Shown here piece by piece: positions 24,032-33,244 of a stretch of 64,000 bases of DNA. The number at the start of each line of letters is the position of its first letter. Position 1 is the stretch's first letter. The notes below the pieces were generated by a model that saw only the letters and a program-made list of their open reading frames with translations, had not been told where the DNA came from and did not search any database. The stretch comes from Deltaproteobacteria bacterium (GTDB taxonomy: Bacteria; Desulfobacterota; JAENJC01), in contig JAUSKU010000077.1 of the NCBI GenBank assembly GCA_030646755.1, positions 1 through 64,000 of the forward strand, in the 5' to 3' direction. The translations under genes were made by a program, and so were the position numbers.

Positions 24032-27000
24032 TTATCTGTAATCCCCTGTCAATCCGAACCCCGCCCAATATGCCGGGTGAGGGTAATATTCCTTTGCCGC
24101 CATCTGGGCGAGACGGAGCGATTCGGCCAGGTCGTTGTTCTTATAACTCCTGTAAAAGCGCTTTACAATCATGGCCGAGGCTGCGTCGTTCACGCGCCAC
24201 AGGGTCGATATGACGGACGGCGCCCCGGCATAGATGAAGGCCCTGTTGAGTCCTATGATCTCATCACCGGTGGTGAGCTTCCCAAGACCCGTCTGACATG
24301 CGCTCATTATGATTAGAGAGGCCTTCAGGTTCAGGGAAAAGACCTCGTTGGCAGTAAGGTTCCCGTCGTTGGCATCGTCTCTCGTAAGTTTCAGGGTTGA
24401 AAATAGTGGGGTCGCGCTGTCATAGACCCCGTGGGATGCGAAATGGACTCCGTTGAACTTTCCTATATCCTCCTTGACCCTGGTTTCCGTTGCCTCTTTC
24501 CTTAAAAGCAGTTCAGAACCTTCATATTCCCGGCCTATGCTTCCGGCCTCCCTCTCTGCAAACGGGAGGTCGTAGGCGGCATCGCCCAGGTCAGGGTTGC
24601 CGACGACCAATAATCTCTGTATGGGCATCCGGCCGGTCGCCCCTACGTTCCGATCCACAATCATCTTCAAAACGCTGGCACTTGGTGAATAGAAGATGGG
24701 GTGAGCCTCGATCAGATACTGTTTGCCGTCAAACAGGGACGAGAATGAGAGATAGTGGAGGACGTCGTGAGGGATTATCCCGATATACTTTGTGCCGTCT
24801 ATAAGCTGCTCTACAGGTTTTACAAGGAGGTTGTATAGTTCCAATGATTCCTTCTCAAGAGGTGTCACACTCTCCATCATCTCCCTGTACCTGACGACCT
24901 TCTCCTTAAGTGTCTCCCTGCCTACAGGTACGATGGTTGACTCGATCCTGCTGCTGCCTATGGTCCATATAACGATCCCGTCCTTTGTTACCATGTATTC
25001 AAGCAAGGAGGTATCCTTCGGGATTGTCTTTTGGATATCCAGAAGGGTAGGGGGCTCGACTGTGACAAATGATGATAATTCAGGTGACTCCTCCTTTATC
25101 TCTATCAGCAGCGCCTCATATCCCTTTCTGGCCTTCGTCAGCTCTTCCTGGAGCGCCGCATTCCCTCTTGCCCTTTCTTCCAGGTTTTCTATCCTGCTCC
25201 TGAGGTTTCTCTCCATCTCCAGGAGCCTCTGGCTTGCAACTGATTTTAGATTGACCTTCTGGTTCCCCAGCATGTCTATGAAGTTCCTTGATCTTGCCCT
25301 TTCCGCATAGTTAAAGGCCTCTTCAACCCTTCCCATCCTGAGAAGCAGCAATACCATCTCTTCGTAAAGGTCTGTCTTGTTTTCGAGGAATCCGGTCTTG
25401 TATTCATCAACCTTTATCCTTCCCCTCATCTTTTCAACAACGGTTATGGCCTCCTTAAGCTCCATGTAAGCATCGGCAGGTTTATTTTTCTGGATAAGCA
25501 TGGCGGCCTGGGCCTTGAGGGACCTCCATATCACCTCTGGGAGGTTTACCTCCCTTCCAATAATAGAGGCCTCTTTCAGGCTCATTGCTGCCTCATCTAT
25601 CTTTCCCTTTTTCAGATAAAGCATTCCGAGGGAGTAAAGGGTCATACCCTCGTTCTTTCGTTCGCCTATTTCCCTCGATAACGACAGCGAGGAGCTCAGG
25701 CTTTCCAGCGCCTCCTTCAGCCTCCCCATCCTTTCATAGCTTATCCCCAGGTTCCTCATGTCATACGCCATCCCCCATTTGGTCTTAAGCTCCGAATCAA
25801 TGGCCAGGGCGCTCTTAAAGCTTTCTATGGATTTCTCAAGGTTCCCAAGTTCTCTCTGAACTATCCCGATGTTGTTATAGGCAGCTGCGGCATCCAACTT
25901 GTCTCCGGTTTCTGTTGAAATAGCGAGAGACCTTGAAAGCGAATCCAGCGCCTTTTCCAGCATTCCGAGGTTCATATATGTGAGCCCCGCCAGGTTGTGG
26001 GCCATGGCCTCCTGCTTCCTGTCCTTCAGTTCTTCAGCAGTCGTGAGGGCAATCCTTTGATACCGGAATGCCTCCTGATAGTCCCCTGTATGCCAGGCCA
26101 CGTTGGCAAGATAGAGATTGCCCCTTGAAAAAACCGTCTTATCTTTTATTCCCCCGGCAATCTTGATCCCTTCAAGGTAATTGGTCCTGGCGGATTCGTA
26201 CTCCCCTTCCTGTTCATACACAAGCCCTATGTCAAGGAGGACCTTTGCAGTATTCTCCGTGTTCCCGAGTCCCTTAAAGATGGACAGGGCCTCTTTATAT
26301 GCCTTCAAAGCTTCATCAAACCTGCTGAGGCGCAGATAGTATATCCTCCCTATGTCCCAGAGGTCCTGTCCTTCCGATGCCTTGTTTGAAGCCTCCCGAT
26401 CTATATTCAGAGCGGCATTAAAGGAGGCGAGGGAGTCCGCGTATCTCCCTCCTTTTTCCTGCAAGAGGGCCAAGGTGCGGTATCCCTCTGAGAGGTCCTT
26501 CTTGTTCCCCAGCCCCTTCCATAACTTCAGGGCTTCAACCAAAGCACCCACTGCCTTCTCATCCTCATTGGCCCTGGAATAGAGAACCCCTAAGGTCTTA
26601 TACCCTTCCGCCAGTTCGGGTTTTGTCAGCCTTCCTGCGCTGACCTTCATAAACTCATCCTGATAAGATGCCCCTTTCGCATATTCACCTGAATTGGCGC
26701 TGGCATTGGACAAGGCCTGGTAGATGCTCCCCAGGTTTTCCTTGGCGCCTACGGCCTTAAGGAAGAGGAGCCCCTCTTCAAACCTGTTTATGGCCGCTTT
26801 CCATTCTCCTTTGGAGTAGGCATCAATGGCTGAGTTCATGATGCCAGCCACCTTCTGGGAGGCGTATTTCTTTTCTTCTTCCTTGTTCATACCGGGGTAG
26901 CCGTGCAGCTCATAACCTGCCCAGATAGCGGGACTCATCCCCTTTGCCTTGAGCGTCCTCTGGACTTTGGCAAGGGCACCTGCCGCAGATTCCTTTCGGA

Positions 27001-30000
27001 ATGCATCATAAAACTCTTTCATGAAGATTTCCTCTGCATCTTTGTCCGTAGGAAGAGTTTTTACAAGGACAGAGGGAGCGCCGGAAAGAATCAGAGGTGT
27101 GAGGGCGTGAGATGATAACTCCCCACCCCCCTTACATCCCCCCTTGGCAAGGGGGGAACGAGAGGGGTTAAGAGGGGGAGCCGAAGGCTGGGGCGTTATA
27201 TTTATAAGCACAATTAAATTCGGATTCAGGTTCAACGGCATCAGCTCGGAGAGGGACAGCCTTTCCTTCCCAAACTGGATGAATGACCTGAAAGGAGCTG
27301 CCTGATTGATGGAGAAACTGTCAGTGATATGGAGCATCCCATAGTTGGGCGCGATATCAAGGAACTTTGTTTTATCACTTTTTAATGCAGCAAATATGGG
27401 AGTCTTGGAACCTATTCCTTCAACATAGTCATTGGAGTATTTATAGCTCTGGGATATAAGAATGTTTACCTTGTTCAGGTTCCTCTTTTCATAAGCAGCA
27501 TTGAATATGAAGGCGCTTGGAACATAGGAAATGTCAAATCTGTCTACCATCAAATCGTTGCCAATCTGTAAGACGGTGAATGGTATGGTTGATAAACTTT
27601 CATCCGGGATGATAATAAGCCTTTTCTTGTTGGACAGGAGGCTTGAGATGGGTTCGATGATGAGGGGTGACAACCTGTCTTTTAACTCCTTTTTGTCAAG
27701 AGAGGATAGAAGGTCGGCTATTCCATTTTTCAGCTCTTCCTCGGGAACCTTTACTATTTTGCCCTGAATGTTGTCAGAATCAATGACCCATACCAGCAAA
27801 CCGCTGTCCGTAACCAGATACCTGACTATAGCCGTTTTATCATCAAGGAACCACTGGACATCCCTTGCCGATAAAGGTTCTTCCATCTTGGGAAGCGGAT
27901 ACCGCGCCCTTGCGGCATCGCTTTTAATCCGACTCATCTCCATCCGTTCAGCATAGGAAAAAGCCTCGTCAATCTTGCCCCTTGAGAAGAGGAGGTAAAT
28001 GAGTTCCTTTTGTAGGGGCGACCCTTGCGGTTGCCCTATTTGGGCGGGTGCAAGACCCGCCCCTACATCTAACGCAGCCACCGCATCTTCAAGGGATTTA
28101 AGCGAGTTCTTATCGTCCAGTTTTGACATCAGCCATAAACCACGCCACTTAATGTCAGTCAGTGAATTTTCCTCGGAAATCTTCATGGCAGAGGCCAGAT
28201 GGTCTGATGCCTCCTTATCGTCTCCGAGATAGTAAAGGGATGTGGCGAGGTTAAGTTCCATGACTGCTGCAAGCCAGGGCTCTTTTTTATCCTTCAGCGT
28301 ATTGAGTCCGTCCTTGAAATATTCTGTTGCTTTTTTAAAATAGTCTCTGTCGTGATTAATTGAATCCAAGGAAGATTTAATTATCAAATTTAGATCGCTG
28401 GGCGGAGTGACTCCGCCCCTACCGGCCACTGGCCACTGGCCACTGACCACTTCTTTTAAATATAGCAGTCCCAGATTGTTTTTCAGATACGGCAGATACT
28501 CCAGACCCCTTTTTTCTGACTCTATGAGGTTTATCCCTCTCTCCTGAAGTTTTACTTCCCCCCTTAAATTAAGGGGGGAGTGAGGGGGGTTATTGGTTCC
28601 CAGCAACCCGATATTTACAATATTCACCATCTCCCCTGTGAGGTTCTTTGCCTTCCTGGAGACATCCATTGCACCATTGAAGTAATTGTAAGCCTTTTCT
28701 GCATCCCCCATCTGATAATAGAGGAACCCGATATTATTAAGGACTATCCCTTTTTCAGTATCCCTTCCTTCAGCTATCCTTTCCAGCTTCTTTAGAAGCT
28801 CGTCAAGTGCAGATTCGTATTCCCCTGTATCTAAATAGGCGCGTCCCAGATAGGAATAAATAAGCTTTTCTTCCCCCTTCTTTTCGAACCCCATGAATGC
28901 CTCGGAACCTTCCTTCCCAAGTGCCAGGGCCTTTTTAATGGTCAGGAGGCCGCCCTCCCCGGTTGCTACTTCCTCCTTTAGATCCAAGGCATCCAGGCTC
29001 TTGTTAAATAATCCGATGGCCTCCTCAACCCTCCCTGCGTGATAGTAGTTGTAAGCGATGTTTCTCAGCAAGAGGGCCTTTTTATCCGACATCTTTTCTT
29101 TTTCGGCTATCTTCAGGGCCTGGGAGAAATAATCGGCTGCATTTGCATAATCCCTGGCCTCCTGATACAGCAAGGCCAACTCCTCGGTTATCTTCAGCTC
29201 CCAGCTTCTATCCTTGACCTTTACGGCATAATCACGTGCCTTCATGTAATAAGGAACTGCCTCTTTGTATTTACCGATTCTGGAGGCCGCATTCCCCAGG
29301 TTTTCATAAAAGACCGCCTCCCTCTTCAGATCATCAAATGAAACCCCTGTTTCAAGGCGTCTCTTGTAAAACTCATATCCCTTTTCGTGATTGCCGAGGG
29401 CCGAATAGCCATTGCCTATATTCAGCAAAAGGTCTGCTGACTGTTGTTTATCAGAGGGCATTAAAAGGGCCAGGGCCACCTGATATTCGTCCACGGCCGC
29501 TCCAAGGGTCTTCTCCTTTCCCATCTTATCCTTGACCTCATATATCCAGCCCAAGGTCTGGTGGGCAAAGGGGAAGGAGTAGTCAATGGAGAGGGCCTTT
29601 TTTACCTCTGACTCGGCGGCTACGAGGGCTGGCGGTTCAATATATGTATAAGAAAGGCCAAGGGCATAGTGGGCGGTTTCGCTTCCAGGGAGCCTTTTTA
29701 CATCCTCGATGTAGATGGCAACTGCCTTTTCGGGCTCCCCCTTCATGGCATACGCCTCTATCATCCCTCTGTGGGCTCTGACCTCGCTGTAGTCAAGGTC
29801 TATAACAGCCTTGTAACTCCTTATGGCCTGGGCCGGCTCCTTTCCCAGAAGCTGTGCCCAGGCCTTTTTTAGTGATGCATCTCTATACAACTTCTTTCCT
29901 CTTGGGTCTCCCCTTTTCATCAGTCCATCATAGATGGCGATGGCATGGCTGTAGGCCCCTTTGGACAACTCAATCTCGGCCATAGCAAGATTTGCCTCAT

Positions 30001-31777
30001 CTGCTATTGCCGTATCGGAAGGGAAATCATCCGTAACCCTCTTATATTCCAAGAGGGCCTCATCGTATCTTCCCTTGGTATGATAGAGTTCCCCAACTTT
30101 GTATTGAGCCATAGCCGGTAGATATGGGAGTCCCTTATACTTCGCTGCTATCTCTCTGTATCTTGAAAGGCGCTCCCTTTCATCCTCAGTCCTTTCTATC
30201 AGGGAAAGGACCCTCTGAGATGTCGTCAGGCACCACTCCGAGGAGTTTGGGTAATCTTTTATAATGGATACGTAAGTGTCTATCAGCCTGGCCTCATCAC
30301 CATAAGAGAGGTATATATCTGCCATATTCAGCCTTGCCTGTGCCGCTGCGTCAACCTCATCGGAATACTTCTCCCTCACTACCTCGTATTCCTTAAGGGC
30401 CTGGACGTCGTCCTTCAGCGAGAGATAGATATTCCCGATCTCCAGCTGTGCCATGGCCTGTGAATAAGTCTGATCTTCATAACCATCTATGATCCCCTTG
30501 AGTTTATCTATCTCCCTCGATGCGCCGTCTTTATCCCCGGCAGAAACGGCCTCTGCAACTTTTATTTTTGAAAGCTCTATCTTTGCTAGAGAGAAGTATC
30601 TTCTCCCTTTGGGAAAGGCTGAGGTTAGAGATTGAAGCTCTCTTACGGCGTCCCGCTTATGTCCCAAAGTCAGATACGTCAATGCCACCCGATATCGGGC
30701 CTCTGCAAAAATACCTTCATCTCCTGACTTCCCCGAAAGGTAGACCTTCCTGAATGCAAGGATGGCAGGCCACGGGTCCTTGACCTTGTATGCCAGGTCA
30801 AGTTGATCCTTTGCAGTTTTGAGCCTGGGCACCTCTCCATCCCTTGAGATTCGGTAAATATCCAGGTCTTTTCCACGGGCAGAGGCAAATACAATGCTGT
30901 TTGCAGTGATTGAGGGGAATAGCTCATAAGAAGAGCCGGAGGTTAATTGAAAAACCGGTTTTGAGTCTTGAGTTTCAAGTTTTTGGTTATCAAACTCTGA
31001 ACTAAAATCAATCTTCCAGATGGAGGGGTTATCCTTTAGATCTATATTGCCGCCTCCGTTGGTGTCCTCTGAAAACCTTGAAAAATAGATTTCCTTGCCG
31101 TCAGGCGACCATGAAGGGAAGGCATCGGCGAGGTTCCCTGAGGTCAGTTGAAATGCTTTCTTATCTGCTATTCTGTATATCCATATCATCCCCTCCGCTT
31201 TGTCGCTCTCCGCTTCCCGCTCGAATGAGATATATGCGATAACCCTGCCATCCGGCGAGACCGATGGATAAAGCCCACGGAAAAGCCTTTCTTCCTTATG
31301 TGTCTGTAAATCAATGCTCCATACTTCTTCACTTCTTGAAAAAACTATCTTCTTGCCGTCAGGGAACCATGATGGATGGGACTCAGCGGCTCTGGAGTCA
31401 GCGATCCTTGTTTCTTTCCAGCTTTCCAAATCCAGTACCCATATGTCTCCCTTCGAGTCATCCCTCAAAGAGGTAAAGGCGATCCTCTTCCCGTCCCTGC
31501 TCCATGCCGGATCTGTGTCTGATGCAGTGTGTGTGGTAAGCTGTCTTGCAGATCCGCCGCCTATTGGAATAAGCCAGATATCGTTGTTTCCGCTCCTGTT
31601 TGACAGAAAGGCCACGCTCTTCCCGTCTGGAGAAACGTCAGGTTGGAAGTCATCAGCGGTGTGGGTAGTGAGCTTCTGAGAGATGTTCAGAGATTGAGTT
31701 TGGGAGAAAGATAGAGATGTAGTTAAGAAGAGATACAAAACGGAAGTCAGAAAAACAGCTTTGACGTTATTTTTCAT
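24032..31777 (-). CDS. Giant secreted propeller-TPR-pseudoCHAT-TPR-CHAT protein (2581 aa)
   Basis: CHAT domains are caspase-like cysteine protease domains. Order: signal peptide (1-25), TolB/PD40-type beta-propeller (about 30-320, repeated SPDGK.IAF units), TPR array (about 335-1290), first CHAT-like domain (about 1300-1625), second TPR array (about 1645-2180), C-terminal CHAT (about 2230-2581). The last domain has the catalytic pair H2449 (HFASHG) and C2494 (SACQTG). In the first domain the corresponding positions are serine (HITDSF) and isoleucine (LINITPQ), so it is a pseudoenzyme. Five short stretches are repeat-derived (near residues 258-275, 1060-1075, 1109-1127, 1237-1256, 1531-1554). 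The signal peptide implies an envelope location, unlike most CHAT proteases; the substrate is unknown. No partner gene is overlapped. The ribosome-binding site is weak. Confidence 0.85.
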   Translation of the reverse strand: MKNNVKAVFLTSVLYLFLTTSLSFSQTQSLNISQKLTTHTADDFQPDVSPDGKSVAFLSNRSGNNDIWLIPIGGGSARQLTTHTASDTDPAWSRDGKRIAFTSLRDDSKGDIWVLDLESWKETRIADSRAAESHPSWFPDGKKIVFSRSEEVWSIDLQTHKEERLFRGLYPSVSPDGRVIAYISFEREAESDKAEGMIWIYRIADKKAFQLTSGNLADAFPSWSPDGKEIYFSRFSEDTNGGGNIDLKDNPSIWKIDFSSEFDNQKLETQDSKPVFQLTSGSSYELFPSITANSIVFASARGKDLDIYRISRDGEVPRLKTAKDQLDLAYKVKDPWPAILAFRKVYLSGKSGDEGIFAEARYRVALTYLTLGHKRDAVRELQSLTSAFPKGRRYFSLAKIELSKIKVAEAVSAGDKDGASREIDKLKGIIDGYEDQTYSQAMAQLEIGNIYLSLKDDVQALKEYEVVREKYSDEVDAAAQARLNMADIYLSYGDEARLIDTYVSIIKDYPNSSEWCLTTSQRVLSLIERTEDERERLSRYREIAAKYKGLPYLPAMAQYKVGELYHTKGRYDEALLEYKRVTDDFPSDTAIADEANLAMAEIELSKGAYSHAIAIYDGLMKRGDPRGKKLYRDASLKKAWAQLLGKEPAQAIRSYKAVIDLDYSEVRAHRGMIEAYAMKGEPEKAVAIYIEDVKRLPGSETAHYALGLSYTYIEPPALVAAESEVKKALSIDYSFPFAHQTLGWIYEVKDKMGKEKTLGAAVDEYQVALALLMPSDKQQSADLLLNIGNGYSALGNHEKGYEFYKRRLETGVSFDDLKREAVFYENLGNAASRIGKYKEAVPYYMKARDYAVKVKDRSWELKITEELALLYQEARDYANAADYFSQALKIAEKEKMSDKKALLLRNIAYNYYHAGRVEEAIGLFNKSLDALDLKEEVATGEGGLLTIKKALALGKEGSEAFMGFEKKGEEKLIYSYLGRAYLDTGEYESALDELLKKLERIAEGRDTEKGIVLNNIGFLYYQMGDAEKAYNYFNGAMDVSRKAKNLTGEMVNIVNIGLLGTNNPPHSPLNLRGEVKLQERGINLIESEKRGLEYLPYLKNNLGLLYLKEVVSGQWPVAGRGGVTPPSDLNLIIKSSLDSINHDRDYFKKATEYFKDGLNTLKDKKEPWLAAVMELNLATSLYYLGDDKEASDHLASAMKISEENSLTDIKWRGLWLMSKLDDKNSLKSLEDAVAALDVGAGLAPAQIGQPQGSPLQKELIYLLFSRGKIDEAFSYAERMEMSRIKSDAARARYPLPKMEEPLSARDVQWFLDDKTAIVRYLVTDSGLLVWVIDSDNIQGKIVKVPEEELKNGIADLLSSLDKKELKDRLSPLIIEPISSLLSNKKRLIIIPDESLSTIPFTVLQIGNDLMVDRFDISYVPSAFIFNAAYEKRNLNKVNILISQSYKYSNDYVEGIGSKTPIFAALKSDKTKFLDIAPNYGMLHITDSFSINQAAPFRSFIQFGKERLSLSELMPLNLNPNLIVLINITPQPSAPPLNPSRSPLAKGGCKGGGELSSHALTPLILSGAPSVLVKTLPTDKDAEEIFMKEFYDAFRKESAAGALAKVQRTLKAKGMSPAIWAGYELHGYPGMNKEEEKKYASQKVAGIMNSAIDAYSKGEWKAAINRFEEGLLFLKAVGAKENLGSIYQALSNASANSGEYAKGASYQDEFMKVSAGRLTKPELAEGYKTLGVLYSRANEDEKAVGALVEALKLWKGLGNKKDLSEGYRTLALLQEKGGRYADSLASFNAALNIDREASNKASEGQDLWDIGRIYYLRLSRFDEALKAYKEALSIFKGLGNTENTAKVLLDIGLVYEQEGEYESARTNYLEGIKIAGGIKDKTVFSRGNLYLANVAWHTGDYQEAFRYQRIALTTAEELKDRKQEAMAHNLAGLTYMNLGMLEKALDSLSRSLAISTETGDKLDAAAAYNNIGIVQRELGNLEKSIESFKSALAIDSELKTKWGMAYDMRNLGISYERMGRLKEALESLSSSLSLSREIGERKNEGMTLYSLGMLYLKKGKIDEAAMSLKEASIIGREVNLPEVIWRSLKAQAAMLIQKNKPADAYMELKEAITVVEKMRGRIKVDEYKTGFLENKTDLYEEMVLLLLRMGRVEEAFNYAERARSRNFIDMLGNQKVNLKSVASQRLLEMERNLRSRIENLEERARGNAALQEELTKARKGYEALLIEIKEESPELSSFVTVEPPTLLDIQKTIPKDTSLLEYMVTKDGIVIWTIGSSRIESTIVPVGRETLKEKVVRYREMMESVTPLEKESLELYNLLVKPVEQLIDGTKYIGIIPHDVLHYLSFSSLFDGKQYLIEAHPIFYSPSASVLKMIVDRNVGATGRMPIQRLLVVGNPDLGDAAYDLPFAEREAGSIGREYEGSELLLRKEATETRVKEDIGKFNGVHFASHGVYDSATPLFSTLKLTRDDANDGNLTANEVFSLNLKASLIIMSACQTGLGKLTTGDEIIGLNRAFIYAGAPSVISTLWRVNDAASAMIVKRFYRSYKNNDLAESLRLAQMAAKEYYPHPAYWAGFGLTGDYR
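27116..27185. repeat. Palindromic repeat inside the CHAT gene (site 5)
   Basis: TCCCCCCTTG and CAAGGGGGGA pair around one base (27137-27157), flanked by CCCCACCCCCC and GAGAGGGGTTAAGAGGGGG. It is read in frame on the minus strand as APPLNPSRSPLAKGGCKGGG. It lies directly behind the position of the lost catalytic cysteine in the first CHAT-like domain. Confidence 0.85.
28011..28067. repeat. 57-bp palindromic repeat inside the CHAT gene (site 4)
   Basis: Begins TGTAGGGGCG and ends CGCCCCTACA; exactly 57 bp, 19 codons. Read as VGAGLAPAQIGQPQGSPL. Shares its ends with the intergenic palindromes at 33197 and 61961 and the one at 62744. Confidence 0.88.
28400..28453. repeat. Composite repeat inside the CHAT gene (site 3)
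   Basis: GGGCGGAGTGACTCCGCCC (imperfect palindrome) followed by CTACC and three tandem GGCCACT units ending GACCAC. Read as VVSGQWPVAGRGGVTPPS. The second part matches the CCACTG-type repeats at 43656 and 52266. Confidence 0.8.
28553..28597. repeat. Palindromic repeat inside the CHAT gene (site 2)
   Basis: TCCCCCCTTAA (28557-28567) and TTAAGGGGGGA (28569-28579) pair around one base, then GTGAGGGGGGTTATT. Read as NNPPHSPLNLRGEVK. The same layout, CTTCCCCTCTTAAG then GAGGGG.GTTAT, follows the ORF6N tails at 3222 and 4433. Confidence 0.85.
30955..31006. repeat. Low-complexity repeat inside the CHAT gene (site 1)
   Basis: On the minus strand AGTTCAGAGTTTGATAACC then AAAAACTTGAAACTCAAGAC. Read as SSEFDNQKLETQDSKP between two propeller strands. 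AGTTCAGAGTT also occurs at the start of pstS, where it is likewise translated as SSEF. Confidence 0.65.
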
Positions 31778-31942
31778 TGGATATCTTTTTAAAAATGAGG
31801 GAGAACCTTGGCTTTACCCAGTCAGCCTGGGGGGCCATTGATCCCTGGGGTTCTTTAAAGAGTTCCATGATATAGATGATAACAATTTTAGTGTTTTTTG
31901 AAAATGAAAATTTTTTCATAAAATTTAAAGCCAAGCTTTCCC

Positions 31943-31972
31943 TTGACAATGGCGGCACAAATCTGATATGTA
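31943..31972 (+). promoter_or_regulatory. Putative promoter of the aminotransferase-serA operon
   Basis: TTGACA (31943-31948), 18-bp spacer, TATGTA (31967-31972). The untranslated leader of about 50 bp contains GGGGTTAAGTCCCC, a small hairpin just before the GGAGG ribosome-binding site. Confidence 0.45.
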
Positions 31973-32032
31973 TACAATCTTTCGACAATTCCTTTAATTT
32001 AAAGGGGTTAAGTCCCCAAATGGAGGTTATTT

Positions 32033-33181
32033 ATGCAGAAGAAGTTCCTTTTGGCCCCAGGGCCCACACCGGTGCCGGAGAGGGCCTTGCTTGCCATGGC
32101 AGAGCCTATGCTCCACCACAGGACACCCCAGTTCGAGGCTATATTCAAGGAGGCTGCCGAGGGCCTGAGATGGCTTTTCCAGACGGAAAAGGACGTGCTT
32201 ATCCTCGCTGCTTCAGGGACTGGCGGTATGGAAGGTTCCATTGCAAACTTTTTCTCACCAGGGGACAAGGCCCTCGTTGTGAACGGCGGTAAGTTCGGCG
32301 AGAGATGGACGAAGATATGTCAGGCCTACGGCCTTAATGTCACAGAGATAATGATTGAATGGGGAAAGGCGGTTGACCCCAAGGCTGTGGCCGATGCGCT
32401 GAAGGCCGACCCTGAGATCAGGGGTGTATTTGTCCAGGCCAGCGAGACATCTACAACGGCTTCGCACCCTGTTAAGGAGATTGCTGATATAGTAAAAGGT
32501 TGCGAAAACACCATTTTGATAGTTGATGGAATTACTGCGGTTGGTGTTTATGATGTCCCTATGGACAAGTGGGGTATAGATATCCTTGTAACAGGCTCCC
32601 AGAAGGCATTGATGCTTCCTCCGGGTCTTGCATTTGTCGGTGTGAGCGACAAGGCTTGGAAGTTCAACGAAACAGCCAAGTGTCCGAGATTCTATTTCGA
32701 TTTCAAAAGGGAGAGGAAGAACCTAAAGGACAATACAACTGCCTATACCCCGGCCGTATCCCTCATCATAGGTCTCAGGGAAGTCCTGAGGGCAATGAAG
32801 GAGGAGGGGCTTGAAAATATCTTCGCAAGACACAACAGGCTTGCAAGGGCTACCAGGGCAGCGATGCAGGCTATCGGTTTGAGGCTTCTTGCTGCGGAGT
32901 CCCCTGCTGACAGCTGTACCGGCGTATTTGCCCCGGAAGGGATTGACGGCGGCAAACTTTTCAAGGTTCTTAAGGATACTATGGGTGTTACCATGGCCGG
33001 CGGCCAGGACCATCTGAAGGGAAAGATCATCAGGATCGCCCACCTTGGTTATGTTGACACCTTTGACACAATAGTTGCAGTGGCATCCATAGAGATGGCC
33101 CTGAAGAAGATGGGATACAATGTTCCGATGGGGCAGGGTGTGGCAGCAGCTCAGGAGATACTTCTGGAAGGATATAAATAG
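32033..33181 (+). CDS. Class V aminotransferase (serine/phosphoserine--pyruvate/glyoxylate type)
   Basis: 382-aa PLP enzyme of the alanine-glyoxylate/serine-pyruvate aminotransferase group: FLLAPGPTPVPERALLAMAE, ASGTGGMEGSIANFFSPGD, LIVDGITAVGVYDVPMD, and PLP lysine K191 in VTGSQKALMLPPG. Because serA follows at once, it most likely converts 3-phosphohydroxypyruvate to phosphoserine, replacing SerC; a serine-glyoxylate role is the alternative. Ends at 33178-33180 region and is separated from serA by a palindrome. Confidence 0.88.
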   Translation: MQKKFLLAPGPTPVPERALLAMAEPMLHHRTPQFEAIFKEAAEGLRWLFQTEKDVLILAASGTGGMEGSIANFFSPGDKALVVNGGKFGERWTKICQAYGLNVTEIMIEWGKAVDPKAVADALKADPEIRGVFVQASETSTTASHPVKEIADIVKGCENTILIVDGITAVGVYDVPMDKWGIDILVTGSQKALMLPPGLAFVGVSDKAWKFNETAKCPRFYFDFKRERKNLKDNTTAYTPAVSLIIGLREVLRAMKEEGLENIFARHNRLARATRAAMQAIGLRLLAAESPADSCTGVFAPEGIDGGKLFKVLKDTMGVTMAGGQDHLKGKIIRIAHLGYVDTFDTIVAVASIEMALKKMGYNVPMGQGVAAAQEILLEGYK

Positions 33182-33196
33182 ATAACATTTCGCATA

Positions 33197-33229
33197 CTGT
33201 AGGGGCGGGTTTGAAACCCGCCCCTACAG
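33197..33229. repeat. Perfect palindrome between the aminotransferase and serA
   Basis: Arms CTGTAGGGGCGGGTTT and AAACCCGCCCCTACAG, 16 bp each around a single base, followed by TTTTTGGAGG. Same family as the repeat in the CHAT gene at 28011 and those at 61961 and 62744. Its position, 15 bp before the serA start, makes it a possible attenuator, although its repeat family suggests it arrived as a mobile palindrome. Confidence 0.88.
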
Positions 33230-33244
33230 TTTTTGGAGGAATTG

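Noticed and set aside
24792..31679. Open frames on the plus strand opposite the giant CHAT gene
   Set aside because: They mirror the codon pattern of the real minus-strand gene, lack ribosome-binding sites and show no family motifs.
31980..32032. Riboswitch or attenuator before the aminotransferase gene
   Set aside because: Only a 4-bp stem GGGG...CCCC is visible; no known aptamer or T-box features.
33197..33229. Reading the palindrome before serA as an ordinary terminator
   Set aside because: It is nearly identical to palindromes that lie inside genes (28011, 62744), so the repeat origin is the better first explanation; a regulatory effect is kept only as a finding.
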